NCBI RefSeq assembly: GCF_014652795.1
Contig: NZ_BMZM01000002.1
Span: 124,001 to 188,000 of the forward strand
Origin: Kushneria pakistanensis
GTDB lineage: Bacteria > Pseudomonadota > Gammaproteobacteria > Pseudomonadales > Halomonadaceae
Direction: 5' to 3'
DNA length: 64,000 bases
The position numbers and the translations under genes are program-made. This document shows positions 25,437-33,836 of the stretch, one piece after another. The stretch's first letter is position 1, and each line of letters opens with the position of its first letter. The notes under the pieces were generated by a model, which searched no databases, was not told where the DNA came from, and saw only the letters and a list, made by a program, of their open reading frames with translations.

Positions 25437-26405
25437 TCAGGCCGGGTCAATCAGGCCGGCACGGCGGGCAATATTCATCAATCCGCTGATACTGGCGTCA
25501 TTAATGGTCTCGACATCACGACATTCAAAATACGACAGCGCTCGGACGTAGCGTCGGCACAGGGCCTCATCACCGATCAGGGCAAGCGGTGGGCAGGGGC
25601 GATCTCCCAGTGCAGCGGTCGCACTGCGCACTTCCTCACCGATCAAAAGCCCCGAGAGATAGGCAAGGCTTGCCGCCGGGGAAAGCTCACCGGCCAGTAC
25701 GCGGCTGCGCACGCTGAAAAGCTGTCCGGACAGTCCGGCACTGCCGGCATCACGGGCATTTTCAAGCCCTTCGTCAAAGGCCTGTTGGCTGGCCGCGTCC
25801 GTGGCATCTTCCTGACATTCAAGCGCCGGGCGACCCAGGATCGAGTGCTCACGCAGCACGGCGTAAAGCTCGCCGGTCATGTGGGTGGTGAATTCAACCA
25901 GGCGTTCGCGCTCGATCAGCGCCCACTTGCTGTGGGTGCCGGGCATGATCAAAAGCGCCTCCCGAGCGAGCGCCGGGTAGCGTGCCATGACACCCAGCAG
26001 CTGGGTTTCCTCGCCACGCATGACGTTGGGCAGGGTGCCGGTCTCGACATTGTCATGCTGCATGACGCCAGGGACCAGCGACAGTTGATCAATGCCGGTG
26101 TCGATCGCGACCAGCCCGGCGGCGATGGCGTCGGCATCGGCCGGGGCTGCCACGTAGGGCACTTCGTGCCAGCCGCCGCGACTGCCGATCATGCCGCAGG
26201 CCAGCGCCGGCAGGTCCGGGTGTGCGTCACGCCACTGTCCCACGACCCTTTGATAGGCGCGGGCGAAGTCATTGTCCGGCGTATGCAGAATGCCCCAGGG
26301 CTCGTGGCGGCTGTCCAGCACCCGCCCCTGGTCATCGAGCAGCCAGGCGCGCAGTGAGGAGGTGCCCCAGTCCAGCGCGATCAGACAGGGAGAGGCGTCA
26401 TTCAT
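25437..26405 (-). CDS. dgoK: 2-dehydro-3-deoxygalactonokinase
   Basis: A 322-residue sugar kinase of the DgoK family. LIALDWGTSSLRAWLLDDQG is the N-terminal phosphate loop, with ACGMIGSRGGWHEVPYV near residue 75-90, GEETQLLG near 140 and IMPGTHSKWALIERERLVEFTTHMTGE near 160-185. It phosphorylates 2-keto-3-deoxygalactonate with ATP before DgoA cleavage. The start is set at the ATG of MNDASPCLIALDW, which overlaps the end of the upstream iclR gene by 8 bases, so translation is probably coupled. The stop lies 35 bases before dgoA. Confidence 0.93.
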   Translation of the reverse strand: MNDASPCLIALDWGTSSLRAWLLDDQGRVLDSRHEPWGILHTPDNDFARAYQRVVGQWRDAHPDLPALACGMIGSRGGWHEVPYVAAPADADAIAAGLVAIDTGIDQLSLVPGVMQHDNVETGTLPNVMRGEETQLLGVMARYPALAREALLIMPGTHSKWALIERERLVEFTTHMTGELYAVLREHSILGRPALECQEDATDAASQQAFDEGLENARDAGSAGLSGQLFSVRSRVLAGELSPAASLAYLSGLLIGEEVRSATAALGDRPCPPLALIGDEALCRRYVRALSYFECRDVETINDASISGLMNIARRAGLIDPA

Positions 26406-27246
26406 GGGAAGCTCCCGCAGGTGGAGAAAAGTCAGCGTCGGGGTGAAGGTCAGGCCGGGCGATTCGGTGTGACAACTGCGCGGCGGCGTCACGCACCCTG
26501 GGGGCAAGCTCGGCGAGGCGCGCATCCGACATCCAGGGCGTGGCGCTGGCGATGCTGATGGCCGCCACGATCATGCCGTGCTCATCACGTACAGGGGCGG
26601 CCACACAGCGGATGCCGCGTTCGTTGTCCTCCAGATCCAGCACCACACTCGTCCTTTGATAATCGAGAAGGCGGTTCCGGTATTCCGGCCAGGCCGGCGG
26701 TTCCAGCGGTGAAAGCCCTGCCACGGGCGCATCACTCTGGCGCGCTTGATGATCACGGGCCTGCGTGTACAGGCGCTGCCATTGAGGCTCTTGGAGATCG
26801 AGCATCAGCGCACGGCCCACGCCGGTCAGCGCCAGCGGCAGACGAAGCCCGGGGCGCGAACGCATCTCAAGGCCGCGGGAACCGGCAACCTTGTCCAGAT
26901 ACACCACGTCATCGCCCTCGCGAACGCCCAGGTGCACGCTGTCGCCGCATGTCTGGGCCAGCGCCTCGATGATCGGACGCGCCAGCGCGGCCAGCGGTGT
27001 CTGCTCGCGGGCGAGCGCGCCGAGCGTGGCCAGTTTCAGGCCAAGCTGATAGCCCTGCGCGCCGTGGCGCAGATAGCCCGCATGTACCAGCGCCGACACC
27101 AGTCGATGCGTGGTGCTGCGCGTACAGTTGATGTGCTCACCGATGGCCGCCAGACCATGATGTCCTGCGGCCACGGCATCAATGACGGCCAGACCGCGTA
27201 GCAGCGCCTGTGCGCCAACAGGTTGTGCCGAGAGAGAAGTTGTCAT
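26398..27246 (-). CDS. IclR family transcriptional regulator of the dgo operon
   Basis: A 282-residue IclR-type regulator. The N-terminal helix-turn-helix is ALLRGLAVIDAVAA ... IGEHINCTRSTTHRLVSALVHAGYL, followed by the IclR effector domain (GDSVHLGVREGDDVVYLDKVAGSRGLEM, GVGRALML, NERGIRCVAAPVRDEHG). The first gene of the dgo operon is commonly a GntR protein (DgoR) in enteric bacteria; here it is IclR type. It overlaps dgoK by 8 bases. Galactonate or a keto-deoxy intermediate is the likely effector by context. A 15-base palindrome lies 50 bases upstream of its start. Confidence 0.9.
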   Translation of the reverse strand: MTTSLSAQPVGAQALLRGLAVIDAVAAGHHGLAAIGEHINCTRSTTHRLVSALVHAGYLRHGAQGYQLGLKLATLGALAREQTPLAALARPIIEALAQTCGDSVHLGVREGDDVVYLDKVAGSRGLEMRSRPGLRLPLALTGVGRALMLDLQEPQWQRLYTQARDHQARQSDAPVAGLSPLEPPAWPEYRNRLLDYQRTSVVLDLEDNERGIRCVAAPVRDEHGMIVAAISIASATPWMSDARLAELAPRVRDAAAQLSHRIARPDLHPDADFSPPAGASHE

Positions 27247-27295
27247 GGCCTGAGTGTACGCCTGAAACCCCTGGATCCCAACATGCAGACATGAC

Positions 27296-27310
27296 TCCCA
27301 TATTATGGGA
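27296..27310. promoter_or_regulatory. palindrome in the iclR/mscS divergent region, candidate operator
   Basis: TCCCATATTATGGGA is a perfect palindrome about one central base, in the 155-base gap between iclR (minus) and the mechanosensitive channel gene (plus). Size, symmetry and position fit an IclR-family site for autoregulation of the dgo operon; binding is inference. Confidence 0.45.
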
Positions 27311-27401
27311 ATCATTATGATGATACGAAGGTCTTTATCCTGTACTAGGGTCAAAAGGTGCTTTTTGACACCCGTTTTCTGATTCACAACAGGATGTTGT
27401 C

Positions 27402-28823
27402 ATGCAAGAAACGCTGGTTTCCTGGTTTGACGCACTCCCTCGCTGGAGTCTGGCCGTCGCCGCCATCGCCATTGCCATGGGCCTTCACGGCCTTTTGAAG
27501 GTTCTACACATGCACCTGCGCGGGCTGGCGCACGGGCGCTGGCATCTTCTTAACGTCGCGGCGCTTGCCGTGCACCCACCGCTGGTGTGTCTGGTGTGGT
27601 GCTATGGCGTCATGGTGGCCCTTTATTATCTGGTGCCGCCCGCGCTGGGCTGGCAGCCGACGATCATGACGCTGGCCAATGTGATTGGCGTTTTTCTGGG
27701 GTTCTGGCTGTTCGTGCGGGTCTCGCGGCGCGTGATTGCCGTCATGGACCGCTGGTCGGTCACACGTCAGGGCTACTTCGAGCGCTTTCTGGCGCCCTTT
27801 CTGGCCCGGGCCGCTGCCGCACTGTTCCCGATCTTTCTGCTTTTCTCGCTCTTTCCGCTGTTTGTGACCTCCGAGCGCTTTGATAACGCTATCCACAATG
27901 TACTCAGCATGTTGCTGATTGGCAGCATTGCGGGCGTGCTGGTACACGGCGTCAACATCGTTGAACGGGCACTGCGCGAGCACTACCGGGTCGATGTGGC
28001 CGATAACCTGGCCGCCCGCAAGGTACATACCCAGATCGCCGTGCTGCGCAAGCTGATCAACTTCATTATCGTGCTGATCGCGGTGGCCTCGATGCTGATG
28101 CTCTTTGACAAGGTCCGCCAGCTCGGCACCAGCATCCTGGCTTCGGCCGGCATCATGGGCGTGGTGCTGGGGTTTGCCGCGCAAAAGGTATTCGGCAACC
28201 TGCTGGCGGGTGTGCAGATCGCGATGACCCAGCCGATTCAGCTCGATGATGCGGTGGTGGTTCAGGGCGAGTGGGGCTGGATCGAGGAGCTGACGCTGAC
28301 CTATGTGGTGGTCAGGCTGTGGGACTGGCGGCGGCTGGTGCTGCCGATCAACTGGTTCATCGACAACCCGTTCGAGAACTGGACACGGCGTACCAACGAT
28401 CTGATCGGCAGCGTGATTCTCTACGCCGATTTCTCCCTGCCGCTGGACGCGCTGCAGGAAGAAGCCACCCGCATTGCGCAGAACTCACCGCTGTGGAGCG
28501 GTGTGGTATGCAAGGTGCAGCTATTGGAGATGACCGAGTACAACATGCAGCTGCGCGTGCTGGTCAGTGCCCGTGGCGGTGGCGATACGTTTGATCTGCG
28601 CTGTGAGATGCGCGAGGGACTGATCCGCTTCATTGCCCGCGAATACCCGGACGCCTTCCCGCGCATGCGCATCATGATGCCGGATCGCAACAGCCTGCAT
28701 GGCGGGCAGGAAGATGACAGCCAGGAAGAAAGCCCCGCCCCGGCTGAGGAGACAGCGCTGACCCAGACCCCGGAGGATGTTCCCGCCGAGGACCGGGTGC
28801 CCAACGGCCCGGGCCCCGGCTGA
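27402..28823 (+). CDS. mechanosensitive ion channel family protein (MscS-like)
   Basis: A 473-residue membrane protein. About five hydrophobic segments (residues 10-30, 45-70, 85-110, 135-160, 165-190) precede the MscS core. The pore-lining helix and beta domain show SILASAGIMGVVLGFAAQKVFGNLLAGVQIAMTQPIQLDD near residues 245-285 and VVRLWDWRRLVLPINWFIDNPFENWTR near 305-330. It would release solutes on osmotic downshock, relevant to a halotolerant organism. The acidic, Pro/Glu-rich C-terminal tail is unusual. It is convergent with gloA, 30 bases apart. Confidence 0.9.
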   Translation: MQETLVSWFDALPRWSLAVAAIAIAMGLHGLLKVLHMHLRGLAHGRWHLLNVAALAVHPPLVCLVWCYGVMVALYYLVPPALGWQPTIMTLANVIGVFLGFWLFVRVSRRVIAVMDRWSVTRQGYFERFLAPFLARAAAALFPIFLLFSLFPLFVTSERFDNAIHNVLSMLLIGSIAGVLVHGVNIVERALREHYRVDVADNLAARKVHTQIAVLRKLINFIIVLIAVASMLMLFDKVRQLGTSILASAGIMGVVLGFAAQKVFGNLLAGVQIAMTQPIQLDDAVVVQGEWGWIEELTLTYVVVRLWDWRRLVLPINWFIDNPFENWTRRTNDLIGSVILYADFSLPLDALQEEATRIAQNSPLWSGVVCKVQLLEMTEYNMQLRVLVSARGGGDTFDLRCEMREGLIRFIAREYPDAFPRMRIMMPDRNSLHGGQEDDSQEESPAPAEETALTQTPEDVPAEDRVPNGPGPG

Positions 28824-28842
28824 TAGCACCAGGACCCGAACC

Positions 28843-28868
28843 GGCGCCGGGCGTTACTGCCCGGCGCC
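28843..28868. terminator. GC-rich hairpin between mscS-like gene and gloA
   Basis: GGCGCCGGGC at 28843-28852 pairs perfectly with GCCCGGCGCC at 28859-28868; the gloA stop codon is in the loop. There is no T run. It may act as a shared convergent terminator or stability element. Confidence 0.4.
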
Positions 28869-29390
28869 CGCCATCAGATCGGCCTGGATCACCTCGATCC
28901 AGTAGCCATCCGGGTCCTTCACGAAGATCACGTTTTTCATCCTGCCATCATTGGCGCGCTTGATGAACTCGACTCCCATGTCCTCAAACCACGTCTCGGC
29001 ACTTTCCAGGTTGGGCACGTTGAAGCAGATGTGCCCGTAGCCCTGCGGGTCCGAGTTGCCGTTGTGATAGGCAAATTCCGGGTCGTCCTCGGTGCCCCAG
29101 TTGTGAGTCAGCTCCAGCAGCCCGCGCTGGCTGAAGGTCCAGATCGTGCGCTCGTCCGGATCTTCCGGCACGCTGTCTTCCGGCGAGAGCTGGGTCAGGA
29201 AATAGAGCGTGAACTGCATCTCGGGAAAGTCGAGCTTGCGCAGCAGGCGCATGCCGAACACGTGGGTATAGAAATGCAGCGCACGCTCCGGGTCCTTGAT
29301 GCGCACCATCGAGTGGTTGAGGGTAAAGCCGGCGGCGGCCGTGGGGATCTCTTCGGCCACGCCCGGGGCCTTCTCGGTAAAGGTGGTCAT
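28854..29390 (-). CDS. gloA: lactoylglutathione lyase (glyoxalase I)
   Basis: A 178-residue glyoxalase I of the longer zinc type seen in yeast, human and some Proteobacteria. It converts the hemithioacetal of methylglyoxal and glutathione to S-lactoylglutathione. Metal ligands appear as His in LNHSMVRIKDP, Glu in LLELTHNWG, His in GYGHICFNV and Glu in YWIEVIQ. KNVIFVKDPDG is also characteristic. GGAGAGACAC precedes the ATG. It is convergent with the mscS-like gene and looks monocistronic. Confidence 0.93.
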   Translation of the reverse strand: MTTFTEKAPGVAEEIPTAAAGFTLNHSMVRIKDPERALHFYTHVFGMRLLRKLDFPEMQFTLYFLTQLSPEDSVPEDPDERTIWTFSQRGLLELTHNWGTEDDPEFAYHNGNSDPQGYGHICFNVPNLESAETWFEDMGVEFIKRANDGRMKNVIFVKDPDGYWIEVIQADLMAGAGQ

Positions 29391-29513
29391 GTGTCTCTCC
29401 TGTAAAACGTGTGCCTGCCAGTGTCGACCATGCCCGGCTGCTCTGTCACGGGCGAGCGAATGTTCAAGGAGAGAACAGGCAATGCTGGCAATTCATGAAT
29501 GGCGCGGTTTTTG

Positions 29514-29969
29514 TTACACCACGGCGGGCTTGCGCATATCAATATGGAGGATGCCATCGTCATCGTAAGGCGCGCTGACCGCGACAAACCCGAAAGACGC
29601 GTAGAAGGTCGTCAGATAGACCTGCGCGCCAATTTTGATGCCCAGGCCCGGATAGATCTCCTCGGTGAAACGAATGGCTTCACTCATCAGCGCTCGACCG
29701 TATTGACGGCCGCGAAAGGCCTCAAGCGTCATCACCCGACCAATCGAGGGTTCGGCAAACTTCTCGCCGGGGCCTACAAGGCGAACGTAGGCGGCCAACT
29801 GATCATTCACGGTTGCCAGCAGGTGCCAGGCGAGCGGATCAAGGGCGTCCACCTCCTGATAGGCACACTGCTGCTCTACCACAAAGACCGCCTCACGCGC
29901 GGTCACGATCTCATAAAACTCGCGCGTGCTGAGCGCATCAAACCTCGACCAGCGAAACTCCAGGGACAT
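29514..29969 (-). CDS. elaA: GNAT family N-acetyltransferase, ElaA-like
   Basis: A 151-residue GNAT protein matching ElaA: FYEIVTAREAVFVVEQQCAYQEVDALD near residues 18-44, IGRVMTLEAFRGRQYGRALMSEAI (acetyl-CoA pyrophosphate loop) near 76-100, and IKIGAQVYLTTFYASFGF near 110-128. The physiological acceptor of ElaA is not firmly known. It ends with HIDMRKP as in the family. It stands alone between gloA and an M42 peptidase gene. Confidence 0.9.
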   Translation of the reverse strand: MSLEFRWSRFDALSTREFYEIVTAREAVFVVEQQCAYQEVDALDPLAWHLLATVNDQLAAYVRLVGPGEKFAEPSIGRVMTLEAFRGRQYGRALMSEAIRFTEEIYPGLGIKIGAQVYLTTFYASFGFVAVSAPYDDDGILHIDMRKPAVV

Positions 29970-30110
29970 ACCGGCTTCCTGCCTGTGGTATTGTTTTTTG
30001 AGCGCCCGTAGCGTGCCTCAGACTCAAGGCGTGGCTCGAGCGCGGCGTCGGTGTCATGTTCGTGGCGCTGGGCATTCGACTTGCCCTGACGCGGACACCA
30101 AGCTGAAAGG

Positions 30111-30133
30111 ATTCGGCGCCAGGGGCGCCGAAT
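30111..30133 (-). terminator. hairpin terminator candidate after the M42 peptidase gene
   Basis: ATTCGGCGCC at 30111-30120 pairs with GGCGCCGAAT at 30124-30133 around AGG. On the minus strand a weak CCTTTC stretch follows. It lies 17 bases beyond the stop of the peptidase. Confidence 0.55.
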
Positions 30134-30149
30134 CTCTCAGTAATGGCGG

Positions 30150-31247
30150 TCATTCAAAATAGCTGAACGTCTCGCCTGACTTGATGTTCAAAAGCGTCTC
30201 GTAGATCAGGCGGATGACGTTTTCGACGTCCTCGCGCTGCACCATCTCGACCGTGGTGTGCATGTAGCGCAGCGGCAGCGAGATCAGGGCCGAGGCCACA
30301 CCTGTGTTGCTGTAGGCAAACGAATCCGTGTCGGTGCCGGTGGCGCGTGACTTGGCGACCCGCTGGAACGGAATATTGCCCTTCTCGGCCACGTCCAGAA
30401 TGCGCTCGCGCAGGCGATTCTGCACTGCCGGCGCCCAGGCAATCACGGGGCCGGCGCCCATCCTGTTGCTGCCTTCCTTCTTGGGATCGATCATCGGCGT
30501 GTGGGTGTCATGGGTCACGTCAGTGACGATTGCCACGTTCGGCTGGATGCGCTCGGCGATCATCTGCGCGCCGCGCAGGCCCACTTCTTCCTGTACCGAG
30601 TTGACGATATAGAGACCGAAATCGAGTGTCTTGCCGTTCTCTTTCAGAAGGCGGGCCACCTCGGCGATCATGAAGCCGCCCATGCGGTTATCCAGCGCGC
30701 GGCAGACGAACCTGTTGCCGTTGAGGATGCTGAAGGTGTCCGGATAGGTGATCACGCAGCCCACGTGCACGCCGAGCTTTTCGACCTCTTCCTTGTTGTT
30801 ACAGCCCACGTCGATAAAGATGTTGTCCGGCTTGGGGACCTGCTCCTCGCTGCCGGGGCTGCGGCGGGTATGGATCGCCGGCCAGCCGAACACGCCTTCG
30901 ACGATGCCGTTTTTCGTATGGATGTTGACCCGCTTGGAGGGCGCGATCTGATGGTCGCTGCCACCGTTGCGAATTACGTAGAGCAGGCCTTCATCAGAGA
31001 TGTAGTTCACATACCAGCTGATCTCGTCGGCGTGCCCTTCGATCACGACCTTGTATTTGGCATCGGGATTGATCACTCCGACCGCGGTGCCGTAGGTATC
31101 GGTAAAGAATTCGTCCACCCACGGACGCAGATAGTCCATCCACAGTTTCTGGCCTTCCCACTCATAGCCGGTGGGCGAGGCATTGTTGAGATAGCGTTCG
31201 AGAAATTCCATCGACTGGTCGTTCAAAAGCGAGGTGCTGTCACTCAT
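30150..31247 (-). CDS. M42 family metallopeptidase
   Basis: A 365-residue dinuclear zinc/cobalt aminopeptidase of the M42 (glutamyl aminopeptidase/tetrahedral aminopeptidase, FrvX-like) family. Metal and catalytic elements are EGHADEISW, VQEEVGLRGAQM, and the late YMHTTVEMVQREDVENVIRLI. The ATGTDTDSFAYSNTGVASALISLPLR segment is also typical. It has an N-terminal SPTGYEWEGQKLW motif. No signal peptide, so cytoplasmic peptide turnover is inferred. It is divergent from ompW, sharing a 245-base upstream region with a striking FNR/CRP-type palindrome. Confidence 0.9.
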   Translation of the reverse strand: MSDSTSLLNDQSMEFLERYLNNASPTGYEWEGQKLWMDYLRPWVDEFFTDTYGTAVGVINPDAKYKVVIEGHADEISWYVNYISDEGLLYVIRNGGSDHQIAPSKRVNIHTKNGIVEGVFGWPAIHTRRSPGSEEQVPKPDNIFIDVGCNNKEEVEKLGVHVGCVITYPDTFSILNGNRFVCRALDNRMGGFMIAEVARLLKENGKTLDFGLYIVNSVQEEVGLRGAQMIAERIQPNVAIVTDVTHDTHTPMIDPKKEGSNRMGAGPVIAWAPAVQNRLRERILDVAEKGNIPFQRVAKSRATGTDTDSFAYSNTGVASALISLPLRYMHTTVEMVQREDVENVIRLIYETLLNIKSGETFSYFE

Positions 31248-31354
31248 GGTCTGTCCTGTTCATGCGGTGTTCAGGGATCGATCGATCCGTACGCCCTGAC
31301 CATGGCGCGAATGGACGCGCGCGTCCAGCGTCCTGAAACAATCTGTCACCGATG

Positions 31355-31372
31355 TTTTGACGTGCGTCAAAA
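31355..31372. promoter_or_regulatory. CRP/FNR-type palindrome upstream of ompW
   Basis: TTTTGACG and CGTCAAAA flank a 2-base centre, giving a perfect 8+8 inverted repeat with the TTGAC-N4-GTCAA form of FNR/CRP-superfamily sites. It lies 120 bases before the ompW ATG and 107 bases from the divergent M42 start. OmpW is oxygen/FNR-controlled in enteric bacteria, which makes this assignment plausible; the actual binding protein is inference. Confidence 0.55.
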
Positions 31373-31492
31373 ATGAACAGCGTTCGCCTGGCACAATGCT
31401 GCAAGGCAATCACAGGGGATCGGGTCAGGTACATCGTGCCTGAAGGGGGACCCGAACCACGACAGAAAAAACTGTTCAAGGGAATCAGATAC

Positions 31493-32134
31493 ATGCGCGC
31501 GCTGCCGCTTATTTCCATTGCTGCTCTGGCACTCGGGGCCACCGTGGGCACGGCCCATGCCGAATCCACCTACGGACAGGGCGATTTCTTCACCCGCGCC
31601 GGTCTTGCCAAGGTGTCACCGAAAGACGACAACGGCAATTATGATTCACTGGGCGTGGACAAGGTCGACGTCAAGGATGGCCGTGGCTTCGCGATCACCT
31701 TCGGCTATCGTTTTCTGGATCAGTGGGGCGTTGAACTGCTGGCCGCGCAGCGCTTCAAGCATGACTTCAACCTGGACGGTGACCACGGCGGCTCGGTCAA
31801 GCACCTGCCCCCGACGCTCACGCTGCAGTACTACCCGCTGGGCGGCACCGAATCTCCCGTACAGCCCTATGTCGGCGCCGGTGTGAACTACACCCGCTTC
31901 TCGGCGGAAAACGTCAATATCGATGGCGCCAGCATGGAGATGAAAAACTCCTGGGGCTGGGCCGGCCAGGCCGGTGTGGATCTGTTGATCAACGAGCACT
32001 GGGCCGTCAACGCCGCCGTCTGGTATCTGGACATCGACTCCAACGTGAAGGCCAGTGCCGGTGGCGAGACCTACAAGACGCATCTGGATATCGACCCGGT
32101 CGTCATCATGAGCGGCATCAGCTACCGCTTCTAA
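31493..32134 (+). CDS. ompW: outer membrane protein OmpW
   Basis: A 213-residue eight-stranded outer-membrane barrel, the same length as E. coli OmpW (212). It has a signal peptide (MRALPLISIAALALGATVGTAHA), the early FFTRAGLAKVSPKDDNG strand, YRFLDQWGVELLAAQRFKHDF, PTLTLQYYP, QPYVGAGVNYTRF, GWAGQAGVDLLINEHWAVNAAVWYLDI and a C-terminal aromatic (SYRF). It is thought to pass small hydrophobic compounds. The ATG at 31493 begins the signal peptide; the longer frame from 31373 is rejected. An FNR-like palindrome lies upstream and a strong terminator downstream. Confidence 0.93.
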   Translation: MRALPLISIAALALGATVGTAHAESTYGQGDFFTRAGLAKVSPKDDNGNYDSLGVDKVDVKDGRGFAITFGYRFLDQWGVELLAAQRFKHDFNLDGDHGGSVKHLPPTLTLQYYPLGGTESPVQPYVGAGVNYTRFSAENVNIDGASMEMKNSWGWAGQAGVDLLINEHWAVNAAVWYLDIDSNVKASAGGETYKTHLDIDPVVIMSGISYRF

Positions 32135-32181
32135 TCAGACAGTCCCTACCCTTTTTTGCGCCGCTTTCTCGACCGGCGCAC

Positions 32182-32217
32182 ACCCGACGGTCTCGGCCTG
32201 CCGTCGGGTTTTTTTTG
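32182..32217 (+). terminator. rho-independent terminator of ompW
   Basis: ACCCGACGG at 32182-32190 pairs with CCGTCGGGT at 32201-32209, followed by eight T. Confidence 0.92.
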
Positions 32218-32315
32218 CGCTTTTATCAGCCCCGTCCGCACCGCCATCCCTGCACATCCGTACCGTTCGAATCTCCTGTGTCATCCCCTTACGCCGGGAC
32301 TCGAAAACGCATGAC

Positions 32316-32360
32316 ATTCGCGGTTACTATCGAGATATTCGCCGTTACCATCGAGACATT
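32316..32360. repeat. 21-bp direct repeat upstream of the NlpC/P60 gene
   Basis: ATTCGCGGTTACTATCGAGA at 32316 is repeated with two changes at 32337, and a third partial copy starts at 32358. The period is 21 bases, two helical turns, 22-66 bases before the next start codon. Whether it binds a regulator is unknown. Confidence 0.55.
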
Positions 32361-32381
32361 GCTGTCCACCGGAATCTGCCC

Positions 32382-32906
32382 ATGCCCCTGTCTGTTACTC
32401 ATCGCTTTCCCCTGCGTCCAATGCGGCGCCTGCACGGGTTTTCACTACTGATCATGGTCATGTGGCTGGCCGGCTGCGCCGGCACCCCTAGGATGCAGAC
32501 CAGCGACATGGCAGGTCCGATCTCGGAGCAGCAGGACCTGTCGATCGAGCGGGTGCTGGTCATGAACCACGCCCGCGATGCACTGGGCACACCCTACAAA
32601 TACGGTGGCACGACCCCTTCCGGCATGGATTGCAGCGGCCTGACCCAGGCAAGCTTTCTGGCCGCCGGCATCGATATTCCCCGCACCTCGCAGCAGCAGT
32701 TCGATGGCCTCCAGCGCATCGAGCGCGCCCGCCCGGGCGATCTGATGTTTTTCGGCTCAGGAAACAGTGTCAGCCACGTGGGCATCTACATGGGCAACAA
32801 TCAGATGATCCACGCTCCTGGCAGCGGGCGTCAGGTCACGCTGGCCGGTCTGGATAACCGCTACTGGCGCAGTCACTATCGCGGCGCGGCGGCGCCGGCC
32901 CCCTGA
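32382..32906 (+). CDS. NlpC/P60 family lipoprotein (peptidoglycan endopeptidase)
   Basis: A 174-residue lipoprotein. The lipobox LAGC occurs at about residues 29-32 after a hydrophobic stretch. The NlpC/P60 domain follows: LGTPYKYGGTTPSGMDCSGLTQASF (catalytic Cys near 86), IPRTSQQQ, GDLMFFGSGNSVSHVGIYMGNNQMIHAPGSG (catalytic His in SHVGIY). This is the MepS/Spr-type cysteine peptidase that cuts murein cross-links. The ATG at 32382 is listed; an in-frame ATG at 32421 is also possible. It is 45 bases upstream of the DUF3298 lipoprotein gene. Confidence 0.9.
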   Translation: MPLSVTHRFPLRPMRRLHGFSLLIMVMWLAGCAGTPRMQTSDMAGPISEQQDLSIERVLVMNHARDALGTPYKYGGTTPSGMDCSGLTQASFLAAGIDIPRTSQQQFDGLQRIERARPGDLMFFGSGNSVSHVGIYMGNNQMIHAPGSGRQVTLAGLDNRYWRSHYRGAAAPAP

Positions 32907-32951
32907 ACGGCCATCCACGGCATTTTTTTGTTTCGAAAAAGGATATTTCCC

Positions 32952-33836
32952 ATGATCAACGCAACTCGCTATCGATGGCTGGCCGTACCGGCCCTGCTGC
33001 TCGCCCTCACCGCCTGCGACCAGAACGGTGACGACCAGAACACCGACAATGAGGGCACGGCGCAGGACAATGTCTCGTCCACCGCCGATACGACCGACAC
33101 GCAACACCGCCAGGAGGGGCTTTCGCCCACCTTCGTCAACCGCACGATTACAGCGCCGGACTGTGAGGGCGATGAGTGTGCCAGCGTCGAGATTCATACG
33201 ATCGAATTCGATAATGCCCCGACACTCTCAAGCGAGCTGGAGCGTCGTCTGGTGCATATGGGCAGTCCGATCAGCGATTCGGCGGTGGATGAAGACAGAC
33301 TGCCCTCGACAGTGGATGCCTACGCCGAGAATTTCTTCAATCAAAGCGCTCAGGCCAACGAAGACACGGACCACCCGAGCCACTACTACGCCAGTCTCGA
33401 AGCAAAGGAGGTCAGTCGTCACGATGATCTGCTGATTCTCGCGCTTCAAAGCTACGTCATGACCGGCGGCGCCCATGGCCTGCCGGGCACCGAATATATG
33501 GTCATCGACGAACATACCCGCCAGGTCGTGTCGCTGGACGACATGCTGGAAGAGGGCCAGCACCCGGTCTTCGAGGCGGCGCTGAAAAACGCCTGGCAGG
33601 ACTGGCAGGACAACAGCGAAGTAGGCAAGACGCTCGATCCCATCAACTGGCCGTTCTCGCCCAGCGATAACGCTGCACCGCTGGAGGACAACATGGCCGT
33701 TACCTACGGCGTCTATGACCTGGGCCCCTATGCCATCGGACAGCCGACGCTGACCATTCCCTACAGCGATCTGAAAGGCGTGCTCAAGCCGCGGTTTTTG
33801 CCCGGCGCCACCGCTGACACTGAGGTATCGAAATGA
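32952..33836 (+). CDS. DUF3298/RsiV-like domain lipoprotein
   Basis: A 294-residue lipoprotein with lipobox LTAC near residue 21-24, an acidic Asp/Asn/Thr-rich spacer to about residue 55, then a DUF4163/DUF3298-type domain. [37 protein letters not shown] is the recognisable DUF3298 core near 170-205. The [20 protein letters not shown] ending is also typical. The same fold occurs in anti-sigma factor RsiV, but no sigma factor is nearby. AAGGA lies before the ATG at 32952. The stop overlaps the aroQ start (ATGA), so translation is coupled. Confidence 0.85.
   Translation: MINATRYRWLAVPALLLALTACDQNGDDQNTDNEGTAQDNVSSTADTTDTQHRQEGLSPTFVNRTITAPDCEGDECASVEIHTIEFDNAPTLSSELERRLVHMGSPISDSAVDEDRLPSTVDAYAENFFNQSAQANEDTDHPSHYYASLEAKEVSRHDDLLILALQSYVMTGGAHGLPGTEYMVIDEHTRQVVSLDDMLEEGQHPVFEAALKNAWQDWQDNSEVGKTLDPINWPFSPSDNAAPLEDNMAVTYGVYDLGPYAIGQPTLTIPYSDLKGVLKPRFLPGATADTEVSK

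Noticed and set aside
30501-31376. 291-codon plus-strand frame opposite the M42 peptidase
   Set aside because: Antisense shadow; the metal-ligand motifs are all on the minus strand.
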